Source of the DNA: Neonectria sp. B-13
Lineage: Eukaryota; Ascomycota; Sordariomycetes; Hypocreales; Nectriaceae
Assembly: GCA_002682825.1 (NCBI GenBank)
Contig: NOKP01000025.1
Span: forward strand, 253,746-317,745
Length of the DNA: 64,000 nt
Reading direction: 5' to 3'
The translations under genes were made by a program, and so were the position numbers. Below are positions 32,367 through 43,931 of this stretch, piece after piece (position 1 is the first letter of the stretch; each line of letters starts with the position of its first letter). Under the pieces are notes generated by a model. It saw only the letters and a list, made by a program, of their open reading frames with translations, was not told the origin of the DNA and ran no database searches.

Positions 32367-34124
32367 TTAGTCAAAAGCATCATCATCATCCCCACCCTCG
32401 CGATCGTCAAACTTCATATACTCATCACCCTCCTCGTTGGACCCACCCATGACCATATTCCAGGCCTCTCGGACGGGATCCAGTAGAGAATCATTGAATG
32501 CAAGATCTACCGGAGGAAAGGGAAATGTAGCAGTGTTGTCGTCGATGACTAGAGACGGCGTGCCTTTGCACTGGTTATAGTATAGCTGGTAAATGCACGG
32601 GGATGCTCCGTCACCACCTTCTACAGCGGCAACAAGGGATGACAGAGCCTTCTCGAGGATGAATTTGGAGGAGGCATCATGGATGGTGGTGAGATAGATG
32701 ACAACTATGAATTGTGGTTAGCACAATGACTCTCAAATTGTGTTCAGATAGAGCAAGATAGATGAGAGGTGTGTATCAGTTTGTCAGAGATTTCGTCGTC
32801 ATTGTAGTTCAGACAATGTAGATAAGTATTCGATAGAGATTCATCCTAACACCGGGCAAAGAAAGAAGAAAAGTTGGGTGTACTCACATTGTCTGGAAGG
32901 GCATTCCCCAGTATCGCTCGAATGCACCAGTGCGTAGACGGGGTACTCTGAAGATTTCCCGTCTTCTGACAATACTGAGCCGGCAGGGAATGCAACAACC
33001 GTCACGGCAGGTATCGGCGCACCCTCTGTATGGAGCTCGAAGAGCGAGGAGAAATCCGACTTTGTGACTGCGGTTAGTCGGCTGATGCGATGACTCTCGG
33101 CCGTTGACTGTTTAGAGCCTTCGACTAGTCGCTTCGTCCTCACCACCATATCATTGGTGAGCTCAAGTTCTAGGTTGGCTTCAGTCTGAGCGTCCTCAGA
33201 CGGAGCCTTCCGTACATCTTTGATGCCAGTGCCGAGCATGTAAACAGCGCCGCCAACTGCAGCAGCGCGACAGCCCACTTGAGCCACCTCCGAGAGGCCG
33301 CCCCATTTGGGGTATACAGCTGCAAACCCCGGACCGAAGACGCCCATGGATGTCAAGTGCCGATGGATGGTTGTGAGACCGTCCTTGACAGATATCTTGC
33401 CATCCTGACTCAAGGTGAGCGTGATGATATAAGATTGCAGCGAGCTGTCGAGCTTGAACTGGGAGGCAAGAAACCCATCCAGCGGCTCGGCGGCGTGCGA
33501 GTGCCACACATCGGTCTGAGGTTCCGAGTCGAAGTCAAGCACGAACTTGAGAAACTTCATCAGGGAGCGCTTGGACCGAGCGGGGATGGCAGTGTTGGAG
33601 AAGACATCTTCTCGTGTCGAGGGTATTCGACTGAGCTCAGGACCCGAGGCTTCTGAAGGTGGTTGGTAGATGAAGAAGGAGCCGACTGCGAGAAACTCGA
33701 TGTGTCGGAACGCCTTGGAGTCGACCAACTGCGACACCAGCTTTGACCGCGAGTGTATCAGCTGCGGCGCCAAGGCCAGGGTGTATGCTCGCGGCGACGC
33801 CAACCCATCTGCCTCACGCTTCACCTCGGCGCCGGCGAACAGCGAGCCATCTCGACCATCCGAGCGATGCCTCTCCGCCCACTCATCAGCCTCCAACAGA
33901 CTGAAGGCAGCCTCGGGGCCTCCGTAGTAGTCGTTGGGATCGACGTGGAGAATGTTCTTGCCTGAACGCGAGAGGGCTCTTCATGGGAACAACGAAGGCC
34001 GAGGTCAGCCTGATGGCGGGGGCGTCTCGACGATGGAATCCAAAGCTTACAGGGCGAGGAGGGACTGCTGGAGCCCCGTGCCGCTGATCACTACGTCCCA
34101 CTGAGTGTCTGAGAGGGATTCCAT
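32367..34124 (-). CDS. MRS6: Rab escort protein (Mrs6/REP, RabGDI superfamily)
   Basis: Exons 34124-34051, 33978-32888 and 32704-32367, giving 500 residues. Intron 1 (72 bp) has GTAAGC and an ATGAAG acceptor; intron 2 (183 bp) has GTGAGT and CATAG. The start WDVVISGTGLQQSLLALALSRSGKNILHVDPNDYYGG is the dinucleotide-type sequence of the GDI/REP family, and the LQQS in place of GDI's usual LTEC points to REP. The acidic, Asp-rich C-terminus (ending DDDDAFD) also fits Mrs6. REP presents new Rab GTPases to geranylgeranyltransferase II and delivers the prenylated Rabs to membranes. The AAG acceptor of intron 1 is weak but is required by the conserved sequence. Confidence 0.9.
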
Positions 34125-34641
34125 GGTGAAGAGAGTGTATGTTGGAAAGGAAGAAGAGAAAGAGGAAGAGGAAAACGTAGAAGAAGTGGATGGGAAAAAT
34201 ACTCGGGTCGAGGATTTGAAATTGGGAGCCTTGAGGTGGGGCTGGGTGGGACTGGTCCGTGCGCCCAGAGCGTTGTCCATTTCACAGCTCGCTGAGTTTT
34301 TCCTTTCCTTTTCCTTTTCTCTTTCTACTATACCCGCTCAGCCCGAAATGTCGTGTCTTCGTACTCTTAACGGAACATTGCCAGCGGCGCGAGTAGTTTC
34401 ATTACTACTCGCTTTCTGAGTGGTAGATCGAACCTGTCTGCCGGTATCTACTGCCCTGGATTCTCAATCTGATGGGGTGGTTCGAATGGTTTGACACATG
34501 CCTTTTCGTAGAGACTCTCGAGTCACAGCTTGAACGTATCTTGAACATGCCACGAATGAAGCTGGATTAAACCTGATTGAACTGGATTGAACTGAGCCTA
34601 ATTGCATTTCTCTTCTCTTCGTCATAAAGGGTATCATTCAC
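34125..34641. other. MRS6 promoter and RRP43 3' flank
   Basis: About 520 bases. The MRS6 leader on the minus strand is CT-rich (34145-34190). No gene is seen. Confidence 0.55.
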
Positions 34642-35655
34642 CTACGGCTGAACAATCGCTACATTAAACTCCTCCCACCGCTTGCTCGCCCAGCTGAGGA
34701 ACTGCTTTGAAGTCAAGAGCCCAGGTGTCAAGACTGTGCCTCCGTGCTTGGAGATGGACAGGATCCTCACGTCTCCGTCCTTGCAGTCGACCACAATCGT
34801 CACGCTTTCGTCGCACAAGGACTCCTCCAGTAGATCCGGGTCGACTAGCAGCCAGAACTTGCCGTCGGCGGCAGGCCTGTCCGTCTCCTTGCCAGTGAAA
34901 ACGACGGCTGTACAGGCAATGGGGATGTTGGTGATGGTAAGAGGGGAGGATTCTTTTCGCGAAGAGATGACCATTTCCCTGTCTGCGTCGTACCACGCTC
35001 GTGGAAGTTTCGTGTCTCGGAGGGCGGCCATTGTGGCGGCCCAGGCAGCGTCGAAGGGGTTGCCGTCGAAGGATATGAAGAATATATCGATGTAGAGCAC
35101 CCAGTATGCCGCCACCGTCTTGCTTCCCTCGACCGTCTCCAGGCCATCGTCTTCCATACGATCCTCGTCGGCCGCCCCGTCCTCGGCGAGGCCCGTCTGC
35201 CATATCCGCAGGTCGTCGGGGTTGATGACCTTTGAGCTGTGTAGGAGGGAGTATATCCTCGTGCTCAGAGTCTGAGCCAGAGTCGTGGGCGGGCCGCCCG
35301 GAAGAAACTGGGGGGCACAGCCAGTGGCGAGTTCGATGTTGGGCACCAGGAGGTCGTACTCGCTCAGCTCTGTCTCAGTGTTGGAAGCACGGTAGCTCGG
35401 GATGTTGGAGGTCAGGATGGTCTCGCCACGGACGCCGCAGATGACGGTGGTGTCACCCATGCGCACGACGGCGCTGCCATGGGCATGTGAAAGGCTGGAG
35501 GAGTTGACCGTGGGAGGTCTGACTTCGTGCGGAGCCCGGCCATTGCTTCGGGCGGGAGGCACCTCGTCGGAGGACGGCTCGAGGTTGGCGAGAAGGTAGG
35601 GATGGGGGGAGAGCTTGGCAAAGGTTGCGCGGGAGAGACCCGCGGCGGGGGCCAT
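34642..35655 (-). CDS. RRP43: Exosome complex core subunit Rrp43
   Basis: Intronless, 337 residues. It begins with the family pattern LSPHPYLLANLEPS, then RSNGRAPHEVRPPTVN and SLSHAHGSAVVRMGDTTVICGVRGE, the first RNase PH core strands. NIPIACTAVVF and LLVDPDLLEESLCDESVTIVVD form the second half. This is one of the six RNase PH-like ring proteins of the RNA exosome, which in eukaryotes are catalytically inactive and guide RNA to Rrp44. An acidic loop (EDGAADEDRMEDDGLE, about 163-178) is inserted between the two halves. RRP45 or RRP42 are less likely because of the HPYLLANL start. Confidence 0.88.
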   Translation of the reverse strand: MAPAAGLSRATFAKLSPHPYLLANLEPSSDEVPPARSNGRAPHEVRPPTVNSSSLSHAHGSAVVRMGDTTVICGVRGETILTSNIPSYRASNTETELSEYDLLVPNIELATGCAPQFLPGGPPTTLAQTLSTRIYSLLHSSKVINPDDLRIWQTGLAEDGAADEDRMEDDGLETVEGSKTVAAYWVLYIDIFFISFDGNPFDAAWAATMAALRDTKLPRAWYDADREMVISSRKESSPLTITNIPIACTAVVFTGKETDRPAADGKFWLLVDPDLLEESLCDESVTIVVDCKDGDVRILSISKHGGTVLTPGLLTSKQFLSWASKRWEEFNVAIVQP

Positions 35656-38600
35656 TCTGGCAGCGAGCTAACCGTCGTCTGCGTTTTCCAGGTATTGGGA
35701 GGGAACGGGGACGTGGGTTTGGCGGCGAGAATGACGTTTGGATGCAGCCGTGACCGAAAGCCTTGAGTTTTGGTTTGGGCGATAAAAGTTGAAGAGCGCC
35801 ATAGCCTTGCGGGGCGTGGCAGCTGCTATTGGTGGACGAGAAAAAGTCGCCAGCCAATGATGAGACCGCGGGGCACAAGGCTGGCAATTGAGAGCTTGGA
35901 AGCTCGAAGCTCTCTCCCACCAAAGCCATCTCCATCTCCAATTCATCCGTCGTTCAAGGGTCTCGCAAGCCTCTAGGATCTTGCAAGGGCTCGCCCAGCC
36001 ACCGATAGACGCCCGTCAAAGGGCCTTGTCTCAACGGGGCCTCACCTGATGATCTTTCCAAGCCTGACCCTCGGAGAAAACAAAAAGTGCCATCAGAACG
36101 GGAAGATGGGCTGAGCCGACCGTTGAAGCCGGCTTGCAACCAGTGCAGGAAGGGTTCCCTGTCGGCGTGTTGGTGCAAGACACTCGGGGAGATGCATGGG
36201 GGCGGACCGGCAGTGGGAGCGTCCAGGATGACGATGAGCGGTGGCTGGCCTCATGGAGAAATCCTTACCTCCCACGGAGCAGAGCCAACAAAGCACTTTA
36301 CATGTTGGGGACAAATCGCAGTTCTTGCATATTGAGCGCATATCCGTGATTCGGATACCCGGCCATCCAGAGCTCACTGCTCACCGTGAGTTCCATGTTT
36401 GCTATCACGTCAACTTACGATAGCATTCGTTTGATCTAGCCAAGGCCGACAGCGATTGCCGCTTTTACACCCATGCCGGGATATACTTAAGCGCGATGCG
36501 CACATACTACTACTTAGTAGTACTATGGGATACTTGCGGGTTTGCCAAGCTCACGAGAAGTAGGTAGGCAACGTGGTTGTAAGGTGTTGACGAAAAGGCA
36601 CCAATGCACCTGGGAAGCGGGGAGGGCATATTGCCCAACTCCCGCGCACTAATCAGGCCAAAGTGCATACATACTCGTACAGGACATTGCAGCGAGCAAA
36701 CTTGATGCAGCCCCTAGGTGCGGCACAAGGACGCTCCCTAATAAATCTGCATAGCGGCCATGAACTTGGCCGACTTCTTCCGTCTGGATCGCTGTTGCGG
36801 GCTTACGAAGTACAAGAACCAAGATCATCACCAACACCAGACCTGTGATGAAGCCGGGAGGCGGGGGACACAGACACACAGAAGCTTGGGTCTCTTCCTG
36901 GCCGGCCTTCTCATCCCTGGTCGTTCCACGAACGGCCGCATTCGGGATTCGGGCCAGGACGAAAAGTGCAAGTGGCGTTGGATGCCGAGGAGGAGGGGAT
37001 GGATCATGGGGGCGGCATGCAGCAGGAACTGAACTCACGTACTCGTAGATGCATATGTACGGAGTATTTTGCACGCAGCAATGAAAAGACTGTCCAAACG
37101 TAGATATTGACAGACATACTGGTAATGCCGCGTGTCGAAAACGGAGACGCACATGCTCCACACAGCAGCTACCGTCCTCATCACCAACAGAAGCGGCACA
37201 GTTGCAGGTGTACGAATACACCGCATTGTATTCGTAGACGCTCATGGCAGCAAACCACAGGAATCACAGAAATTCCAGAAATCGCATGTCTTGCCCATGG
37301 CCATCGAACGATGAGGTTCGGCATCAACAGACAGGCGCAGACCGAAAGAGCCGCCGTGGCCCACCGCTCCGGGCAAACCCCAGCTGTCTTCAGCTACGTA
37401 CGATGGCCCTCGGAGGTTTCTGAAGGGCGAGCAGAGTCATGATGGCGGTCGTCGACGATGAAGCGGTGCAAAGTGGTGCCAAATGGTGCACATGCGATAA
37501 TCCTCCCGCTGAGTCGGGCCAATCACAGGGCTTCTGTTACCGCCCGTCGCAGGGTCTGGGCCAGGCTTGTCACCGCGCCTCTGGGCGAATCACAACCCGG
37601 GATTCCATCACAGCATCGCTGCATCGAACTTGCAGCTCCACACCACACTCGCACCTAACATCCACGGAGCCTTCCGTACCAGTCTCCATCTCCATCGCCT
37701 CGGCCAAACACTTCTCACCGCGACACACACCAAACGCTCACACCATCGCGCGGGCACTTTCACCGGATCCACCATCCGAAAGACAAGCCACAGCGGCCCC
37801 CAAGAAGCAATCACCCGCTAGCCGTCCGCAGACGAGGGGGGGCCATGCATGCCGCAAGGACAGGCGGACGCTATGCCAGGAACCCTGTGGTTGCTTGCAC
37901 CTATGCGGCCAATCCCACGGCCGTCTCAGACGCTCATCTGCACTCGTGGCTTTGGTGCCCTTTTGCTCAAGCCAACGGCGGCCCAGAGCGGTGTTCTCGT
38001 CGACTGTCACTGTCCTCGTCACAATGTCTAGGACTCGCATGCCCTCGAGGGTCCGAGTTGAACCAAGCGATTGCCCAGTGTCGAGGTGTCAAATGCCCTG
38101 ACTATTGCTTCGTAGCTGTCGTTCTTTGTGCGTTGCGTTTGACGATAGCTCCAGCTCTTCAGTTTCCAACAATGTCAACCCCGACATCGATCCATCGAGT
38201 CAGCCCCGCCCCAGCCAACATGGCCGTCGATCCCGCCTCCTCCCTCTCCGCCCCCAGCCCCCAGAGTCCGAGGACCCCGGCACGCCAGGTTCCAACTTCC
38301 AACCGTCTGCCGGCAACGTCGACGGGCCGTCTCTTGTCTTGACTCTTGTCGTCTGTGCGAGGTTCTGGCTCTGTCTGGCGCGAGCTCTCCTGCATGTCAC
38401 CCACCTGGACCAAGCTCCGCTGCGTCCGGTTTTCCCTTCGACCAACGCCCAACTCCCGGCTGTGTGACGGGCTCGCGGTCCACGGTCCACACTCGACAGG
38501 CGGGGAGCGACCGCATCTTCAGGTCCAGCCAATATCGACGCCCCGTCTGCCGCTGGCCCTGGAGGGTTGCCCATCTCGCCCCGTCCCATCCAAGCTGTTC

Positions 38601-39255
38601 CCTGCTGTGATTGCCCGGCCGCATGTCCGGTCCTCTTCCACTGGCCTCGTCCACATGGCAATCTCGCATATCACCTCTCCACCCCATGCCCAAAGCCTCG
38701 CGCCAGTCGCCGCCATCACACGCTGTTAGACGCCCTCTTTGTTCGCTTCTGCCGCCTCGCCATTGAACCCTTGTGCATCCAAAGCTCCGCTCAGGCGTCC
38801 AGGATATGATCGTCCAAGGTCATATATCCGGCCGCAGCGCCCATCTGCGACCCCACCGTGACCTCTTTTTTAACCTCTTCATCGCCCCATCCTCGCCACC
38901 TGCCCTCAAGTCCCCTCCCCTCGTTCACGACCCTGGATTTGTTTGCTCTCGAATATATTGGCCATTATCCCATTGATCGAGGAGTCCGGTATCCTTCGAT
39001 TTTTTGAGGTTTGCGTCAGCTTGTCCCTCGCTGTCTCACGTCATATTGCAACCCACACGAACTGTTGTACAAGTTGACAAGAGTCTTTCCAAACTTGTCA
39101 ACCCTCTGCCTCTCTCCCACATACACAGTAGAATTTATACACGAACCCGGCAGTTTTCCAACGATCCGTCATTCATGTCGAACTGAACGGGCCATTTCCG
39201 CGCTTCGCCGCCAACTTCCTAGATACCCATTGCAGGAGCTCAATCGCTGGTCGAA
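35656..39255. other. Long divergent intergenic region, RRP43 / second ferric reductase
   Basis: 3.6 kb without a supportable gene. It contains a small inverted repeat at 36506-36520, and the last kilobase before 39256 is CT-rich and leader-like. Open frames at 37439-38342 overlap one another on both strands and show no family. Confidence 0.5.
36506..36520. repeat. Small inverted repeat TACTAC...GTAGTA
   Basis: TACTACTTAGTAGTA, six bases paired around a 3-base centre, in noncoding DNA. It may be a factor-binding site or chance. Confidence 0.4.
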
Positions 39256-41904
39256 ATGGCTTCTCATTTGCAACCCGCCTTTCACGGCGCCGTCTCCGAC
39301 GCCTCCAGGACCTTCTCGGACCTCGTCAAGCGCATCAGCATTCCTCTAACACCCACAAGCCCTGCCGGCCTGGTTCAGGCGCACACCGTCGATCCCTGGG
39401 AGAAATCGGGAAAGTATGCTCTCGGATGGACATACTTCGCGCTCGCCCTCATGGCGAGCGTCATTGCCATGCGAATATGGCATTTCTGGCAGGACAAAAT
39501 TCGACAGGCCATCTACAAGCACCAAGTTGAGGATCACTACCGCAACGCCTACGCTCTCGAGGCAGACTATGGCATGTCAGGCCTACCAACCGGCCAGACA
39601 GGCCACACCGCTCAAACCGGCCAGCAGTTCTTCCCTGAACCCGAGATGCTAGGCGAGAAGAACTTCCGACCCAAGGCGCACTTTTCCTCCGTCAACATCG
39701 TCAACGACACACTTGCCTTGTTCCGATGGATCTTTTATCGCCCCGTCCCCGACTTCACCTGGGGCAGACACCGATTCACCTTCTCCTCGTTGGCAGTTAT
39801 CACCTGCGGCTTTATCGCACTCGCCTTTGTCACGCTGTACTGCTTTCTCCAGCAACCCCTTTACTGGCAGAGCATCCAGTACGGGTCGCCTCCTCTGGCA
39901 ATCAGATCCGGAATGATTGCCGTCGCCTTGACACCATGGATTGTCGCAACCAGCATGAAGGCCAACCTGCTGAGCATTCTGATCGGCATTGGCCCTGATC
40001 GACTGAACGTCTTCCACCGATGGGCAGGTTATCTCTGTCTCTTTCTCTCCCTCATTCATACCATCCCCTTCTATATCCAGCCGGTTTGGGATGATGGTGG
40101 CATGGCGGTATATCAACGTCTCTTTCCCGGTGGCAGCGGTGTCATCTACGGCACCGGAATTGCCTGCTTGGTGCCCCTGGTGTGGCTTTGTGTCGCCTCC
40201 CTTCCCTTCGTCAGGAAAATCGCTTATGAGGTCTTCGTCATGCTCCATATCCCCGTTTCTATGGTGTACGTTGGACTTCTCTTCTGGCACACCAAGAATT
40301 TCCTCATGTCCTGGGGCTATCTCTGGACCACCGTGGGCATCTGGGTCTTCTGCTATTTTTTGAGACTGTTTAAACTCAACTGGATAAAGCCCTGGCGCCT
40401 ATCGTTTATGGTTGGCGACGAAGCCGCCATTACCTTGATGGCAGAGAATGCCATCAAGGTTACTATCCCGACACAGATGAGGTGGAAGCCCGGCCAGTAC
40501 GTCTATCTGCGCATGCCCGGCATCTCATTTCTCGAGAACCACCCCTTTACCATCTCGTCGCTCTGCAGCGACGACTTCCCTTCCGACTACGGCGAGCAGT
40601 ATCGGGACTGCACCCTTGTGTTCAGACCTTATGGCGGATTCACTCGCAAGGTCTTGGATACCGCCATCGAAAAGGGCCCGTTCCACACGTACCGCGCGTT
40701 CCTGGACGGCCCATATGGTGGTATGCGACGTGATATGGCTGCTTTCGACACCTGCATCCTCATTGCGGGAGGCAGTGGTATCACTGCCCTCGTGTCCCAG
40801 CTACTGGATCTTATCAAGCGGATGAGAGACGGCAAGGCAATTACCAAGAAGGTAGTTGTTGTCTGGGCTTTGAAGCGACTGGAGGCAATGGACTGGTTCC
40901 GCGAGGAGTTGCGTATCTGCCGCGAAGCTGCTCCACCCGACAGCGTCACCTGCAAGTTCTTTGTGACCGCAGCCGTGAGGCAGCGCCCTGGGATCGAGAT
41001 GACGGCCCCTTTCGGCAACCAACAGGCTCCCGCCAACCCCAGAGCTCTGAGCCATATGTTTCACGACAAGCTGGATGGCTTTGTAGCGGGCATTGCATCC
41101 AAGCGAAACTCGGCTCTCATCCAATCCGAGGCTCAAGGAGATCCCGAGCGCGAACGCGAACTACGCGCTGAGGACGAGGATCGCATCACCGCGCTGCCAC
41201 AACAGAAGTACCTCCAGCCTCACTTGCCTCCACCGCCTTCCGGGCCTCCCCCGTCTTCCGGACCTCCACCAAACCCCCAATTCTCAGCAACCGATGAGTC
41301 CCTTCAGAAACTGGAGGGTCGTGACTATCCTGAAGACAAGAAGATGTCGCTTGAGGATCACCAGAACTCTATCCAGGACCAGGAATTCCACTTCCGGGCC
41401 ATGCAGAAGGATAACGGACCTTACTTCAACTACGCACCACCTTCGCCGCGAAGGCTACCCCCCGGCCCCAGTCCTACTGCCGAGAATTTCCCTGTCAACC
41501 CCCCTGAGCTTGCCCATCTCCGTCCGACCGTTGATACGGACGGTTCGAAGCCACGGCCGACATCGACCTTTGGTCCGCCATCAGGCTTTGACTTTGGATT
41601 CCCTGAGACACCCACAGAGTTTCAGAAGAGCTTGATGCGCTTCGCCTTTCCCGTGCCGCACCAGATTGACGGAGGATGGAGCGTCGAGTACGGGCGGCCA
41701 GACCTGGGCTACATGCTCAAGGAGTGGGCGACGGGCGGCCCTGACGGACGGGGGATCCTAGGCCGGCGAACGGCGGTGTTTGTGTGTGGACCGCCGGCGA
41801 TGAGAGTCGGCGTTGCCAACACGGTGGCGCGGCTGCAGGCGGAGATTTGGGGAGACGACGAACTGGAGGAGATCTTCTTGCATACGGAGAACTACGCCTT
41901 GTAG
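39256..41904 (+). CDS. Ferric reductase-type transmembrane flavocytochrome (second copy)
   Basis: Intronless, 882 residues. One membrane segment lies at about 55-75, then the ferric-reductase core with haem-ligand pairs H254/H268 and H331/H345 (both HX13H). The FAD site is the canonical ENHPFTISS (HPFT at 429), the NADPH site is canonical AGGSGIT (about 504-510), and FVCGPPAM lies near 843-849. Between the two NADPH-domain halves (about 580-805) is a 220-residue insertion, largely disordered, with PPPPSGPPPSSGPPP and many Pro/Ser residues. It reduces ferric or cupric ions at the plasma or vacuolar membrane by family inference. It keeps all consensus cofactor motifs, unlike the copy at 21064. 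The upstream region is again long (3.6 kb). Confidence 0.92.
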   Translation: MASHLQPAFHGAVSDASRTFSDLVKRISIPLTPTSPAGLVQAHTVDPWEKSGKYALGWTYFALALMASVIAMRIWHFWQDKIRQAIYKHQVEDHYRNAYALEADYGMSGLPTGQTGHTAQTGQQFFPEPEMLGEKNFRPKAHFSSVNIVNDTLALFRWIFYRPVPDFTWGRHRFTFSSLAVITCGFIALAFVTLYCFLQQPLYWQSIQYGSPPLAIRSGMIAVALTPWIVATSMKANLLSILIGIGPDRLNVFHRWAGYLCLFLSLIHTIPFYIQPVWDDGGMAVYQRLFPGGSGVIYGTGIACLVPLVWLCVASLPFVRKIAYEVFVMLHIPVSMVYVGLLFWHTKNFLMSWGYLWTTVGIWVFCYFLRLFKLNWIKPWRLSFMVGDEAAITLMAENAIKVTIPTQMRWKPGQYVYLRMPGISFLENHPFTISSLCSDDFPSDYGEQYRDCTLVFRPYGGFTRKVLDTAIEKGPFHTYRAFLDGPYGGMRRDMAAFDTCILIAGGSGITALVSQLLDLIKRMRDGKAITKKVVVVWALKRLEAMDWFREELRICREAAPPDSVTCKFFVTAAVRQRPGIEMTAPFGNQQAPANPRALSHMFHDKLDGFVAGIASKRNSALIQSEAQGDPERERELRAEDEDRITALPQQKYLQPHLPPPPSGPPPSSGPPPNPQFSATDESLQKLEGRDYPEDKKMSLEDHQNSIQDQEFHFRAMQKDNGPYFNYAPPSPRRLPPGPSPTAENFPVNPPELAHLRPTVDTDGSKPRPTSTFGPPSGFDFGFPETPTEFQKSLMRFAFPVPHQIDGGWSVEYGRPDLGYMLKEWATGGPDGRGILGRRTAVFVCGPPAMRVGVANTVARLQAEIWGDDELEEIFLHTENYAL

Positions 41905-42582
41905 GAGGCGAAGGAGGTGTTGACGATGACGGGATTGTACTTGTATGGGGTGACGAGAACGAGAGATACCATGAGCGATGTGTTTTGCTTATTACCAACG
42001 ATACGATATACCTGCCTATATACATGGACGGGTTAGCAAGCCCGGGCCATACGACTATCTATACAACCTAATCATCTACTATTTATCTATTCATCATGAT
42101 ACTTGCTGCATCGCCGTGTTCTATGAGAAGCGGGGTCGTCATCGGCCGGAGGGGTTGACTGGTGACGTGGGGGAGAGGCCAAAGAGGTTCTCCTTGTGAT
42201 GCCATACTGACTCCACCTTTGCAAGAGCCGCATGCGGGCTGCAACGGAATGCGAGGATGACGCGATGGTGATTGGCAAACTCACGCCTGTCGCCAGGGGA
42301 CGTGCATCACCGAGGTGTGGAGGAGTCAGGACGGGCGAAGCTAGGAAGCACCTTGATGGCCAACCTCACGCGCACGCGCCGGAGAGACTACAGAATACTT
42401 GAATCGGGTGAGCCCTTAAGCCGACTGCAAGGATTATGATATTTCTTACTTCTATTCACTGTTATTCCCTCGACTTTATCAGTTTCTTCATACTGCTTCC
42501 TCTGCCTTTGCCGCTGTCAGCTTCGTCTTGTATACATCTCGTGGCCGCTTACACCCTTCCTCACATCCACTTACATCCCACA
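41905..42582. other. Intergenic region, ferric reductase to small gene
   Basis: 3' flank of the ferric reductase and promoter of the gene at 42583, with a CT-rich leader over the last 130 bases. Nothing else seen. Confidence 0.55.
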
Positions 42583-43136
42583 ATGTCCATGATGGCGGAG
42601 ATCCCCGAGCGGGATATAGAGAAAATCGAAAAGGGCTGGTCCATCGCCATGAACTACTCCAAGGAGCGTTTGAAGCGCGTCTTTGACTTGGAGTGCGACC
42701 AGCTCGAGGACGCTGTCAACGAGGGCCGGGTGGTCCTCGAGACCATCTGTCTGTTCATGCACGCGTGTATCAAGCATGGCCAATACAAGTGAGTGACTTG
42801 GCTGCTTCTGAGACGAGAACCTGAGACTGACTGGAACCTCCAAGGCTACCGCTGGAGTTTTGGCGAGTTCTGCATGCTGAGTATGGCATCGTCGTGTACC
42901 CATCGGCATTCACAGAGGACGTCGAGGTCCAAGGACTGGGCACCGACGTTACATTCACAGAGGCCTACTACGGGCACATCAGTACGTTTTCTACCTTTGA
43001 GGCCAATCCTTCTTGACGGAACAGGATGCTAACGCATGTGGTCGCAGTGATGTTCCCTACGTGCTGCGGAGGCAAGCATCCCCCGCGATGTCCGTTCGAG
43101 TTTCTGCAGGAGCCGCCACCGGTTTACCAGAAGTAG
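42583..43136 (+). CDS. Uncharacterised small protein, 143 residues
   Basis: Three exons, 42583-42788, 42845-42981 and 43048-43136; introns of 56 and 66 bp with GTGAGT and GTACGT donors and CCAAG and CGCAG acceptors; phases agree. The protein begins MSMMAEIPERDIEKIEKGWS and is mainly helical and charged (YSKERLKRVFDLECDQLEDAV), then a beta-like middle (LPLEFWRVLHAEYGIVVYPS), and ends with CCGGKHPPRCPFEF and a Pro-rich tail. The three Cys and one His near the end could bind a metal. I do not recognise the family. The coherent splicing and CT-rich leader support a real gene. It converges on the molybdopterin synthase gene 211 bp away. Confidence 0.7.
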
Positions 43137-43347
43137 GATTAGAAGAGGGCTTATGATAATGATTACGAATATAGCGTGTCAGGGTGGATGCGCGGCATTC
43201 CCACCGAGAGGATACAAGGGCTGGGCCTCGCAGTGGTGAAGAACTGGGCTTGGGTGTGCAGGATATCGTTTCGTGTGTACATACTTTGATAGAGATGTTA
43301 CTTTTTGTCTCACAGATCGACAAACAAGATGCTATTTGACCTTCAAC

Positions 43348-43931
43348 TCAAAACCCCTCCCGCTGTCCCACGGCCCCGTCCCGGTTAGCCCTCCACACGC
43401 CCTCCTCACCCTCAAACTCCTCGCGCTTCCACACCTCGACCGAAGCCTTGCACTCCTCGAGCGCCTCCTCGCCCGCGCGCCACGCCGCCTGGCGGTGCGG
43501 CGCCGACACGGCGATCAGGATGCTCTCCTCGCCTATGGGCACCGTGCCCAGGCGGTGCACCATAGCGATGCCCTTGAGCTCGTGCTTGGTACGCAGCGTC
43601 TGCGCGATGGCCAGCATGGACCGCAGCGCCCGCGGGTGGTAGGACGTGTACTGGAGCTCTTTGACGGGCTTACCGTCGAAGGTGTCGCGCGTGGTACCTG
43701 TGCCGTGCTCCGTCAGCGGAGGATGGTGGACGTGGGTGGTGGAGGCTTGCCTGCGAATATCACGATGGCTCCGGCGCCTGGATCGCGGACTTTGTCCATG
43801 GTGTTTTGGACGTTGAGATGGTCGTGCGTGAGGGCTACATGGCAGCCTTCTGCTGTCGCCTCCCACTTGGCTTCTTCCTCCTTGAGGGTTTCCTCGGGTC
43901 GAAGACCTTGGATCCAAACGGACGTGGCCAT
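43348..43931 (-). CDS. cnxH: Molybdopterin synthase catalytic (large) subunit, MoaE/MOCS2B
   Basis: Exons 43931-43751 and 43697-43348, 176 residues, split by a 53-bp intron that begins GC, not GT (CAG|GCAAGC...CACAG). The join gives AIVIFAGTTRDTFDG, the conserved MoaE sequence (FxGxTR). Other family marks are LQYTSYHPRALRSML, MVHRLGTVPIGEESILIAVSAPHRQAAW and the catalytic-lysine region CKASVEVWKREEF. With the small subunit (sulfur carrier, thiocarboxylated) it turns cyclic pyranopterin monophosphate into molybdopterin, for nitrate reductase and related enzymes. No alternative GT donor keeps the conserved sequence. The start (MATSVWIQGL) is 620 bp from the divergent RBM-like gene. Confidence 0.9.

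Noticed and set aside
37439..38342. Pair of overlapping plus-strand frames (220 and 165 codons)
   Set aside because: Cys/Arg/Pro/Ser-rich text without domains, in a likely promoter region; no leader-ATG-exon logic.
39649..40290. 213-codon minus-strand frame
   Set aside because: Shadow of the second ferric reductase.
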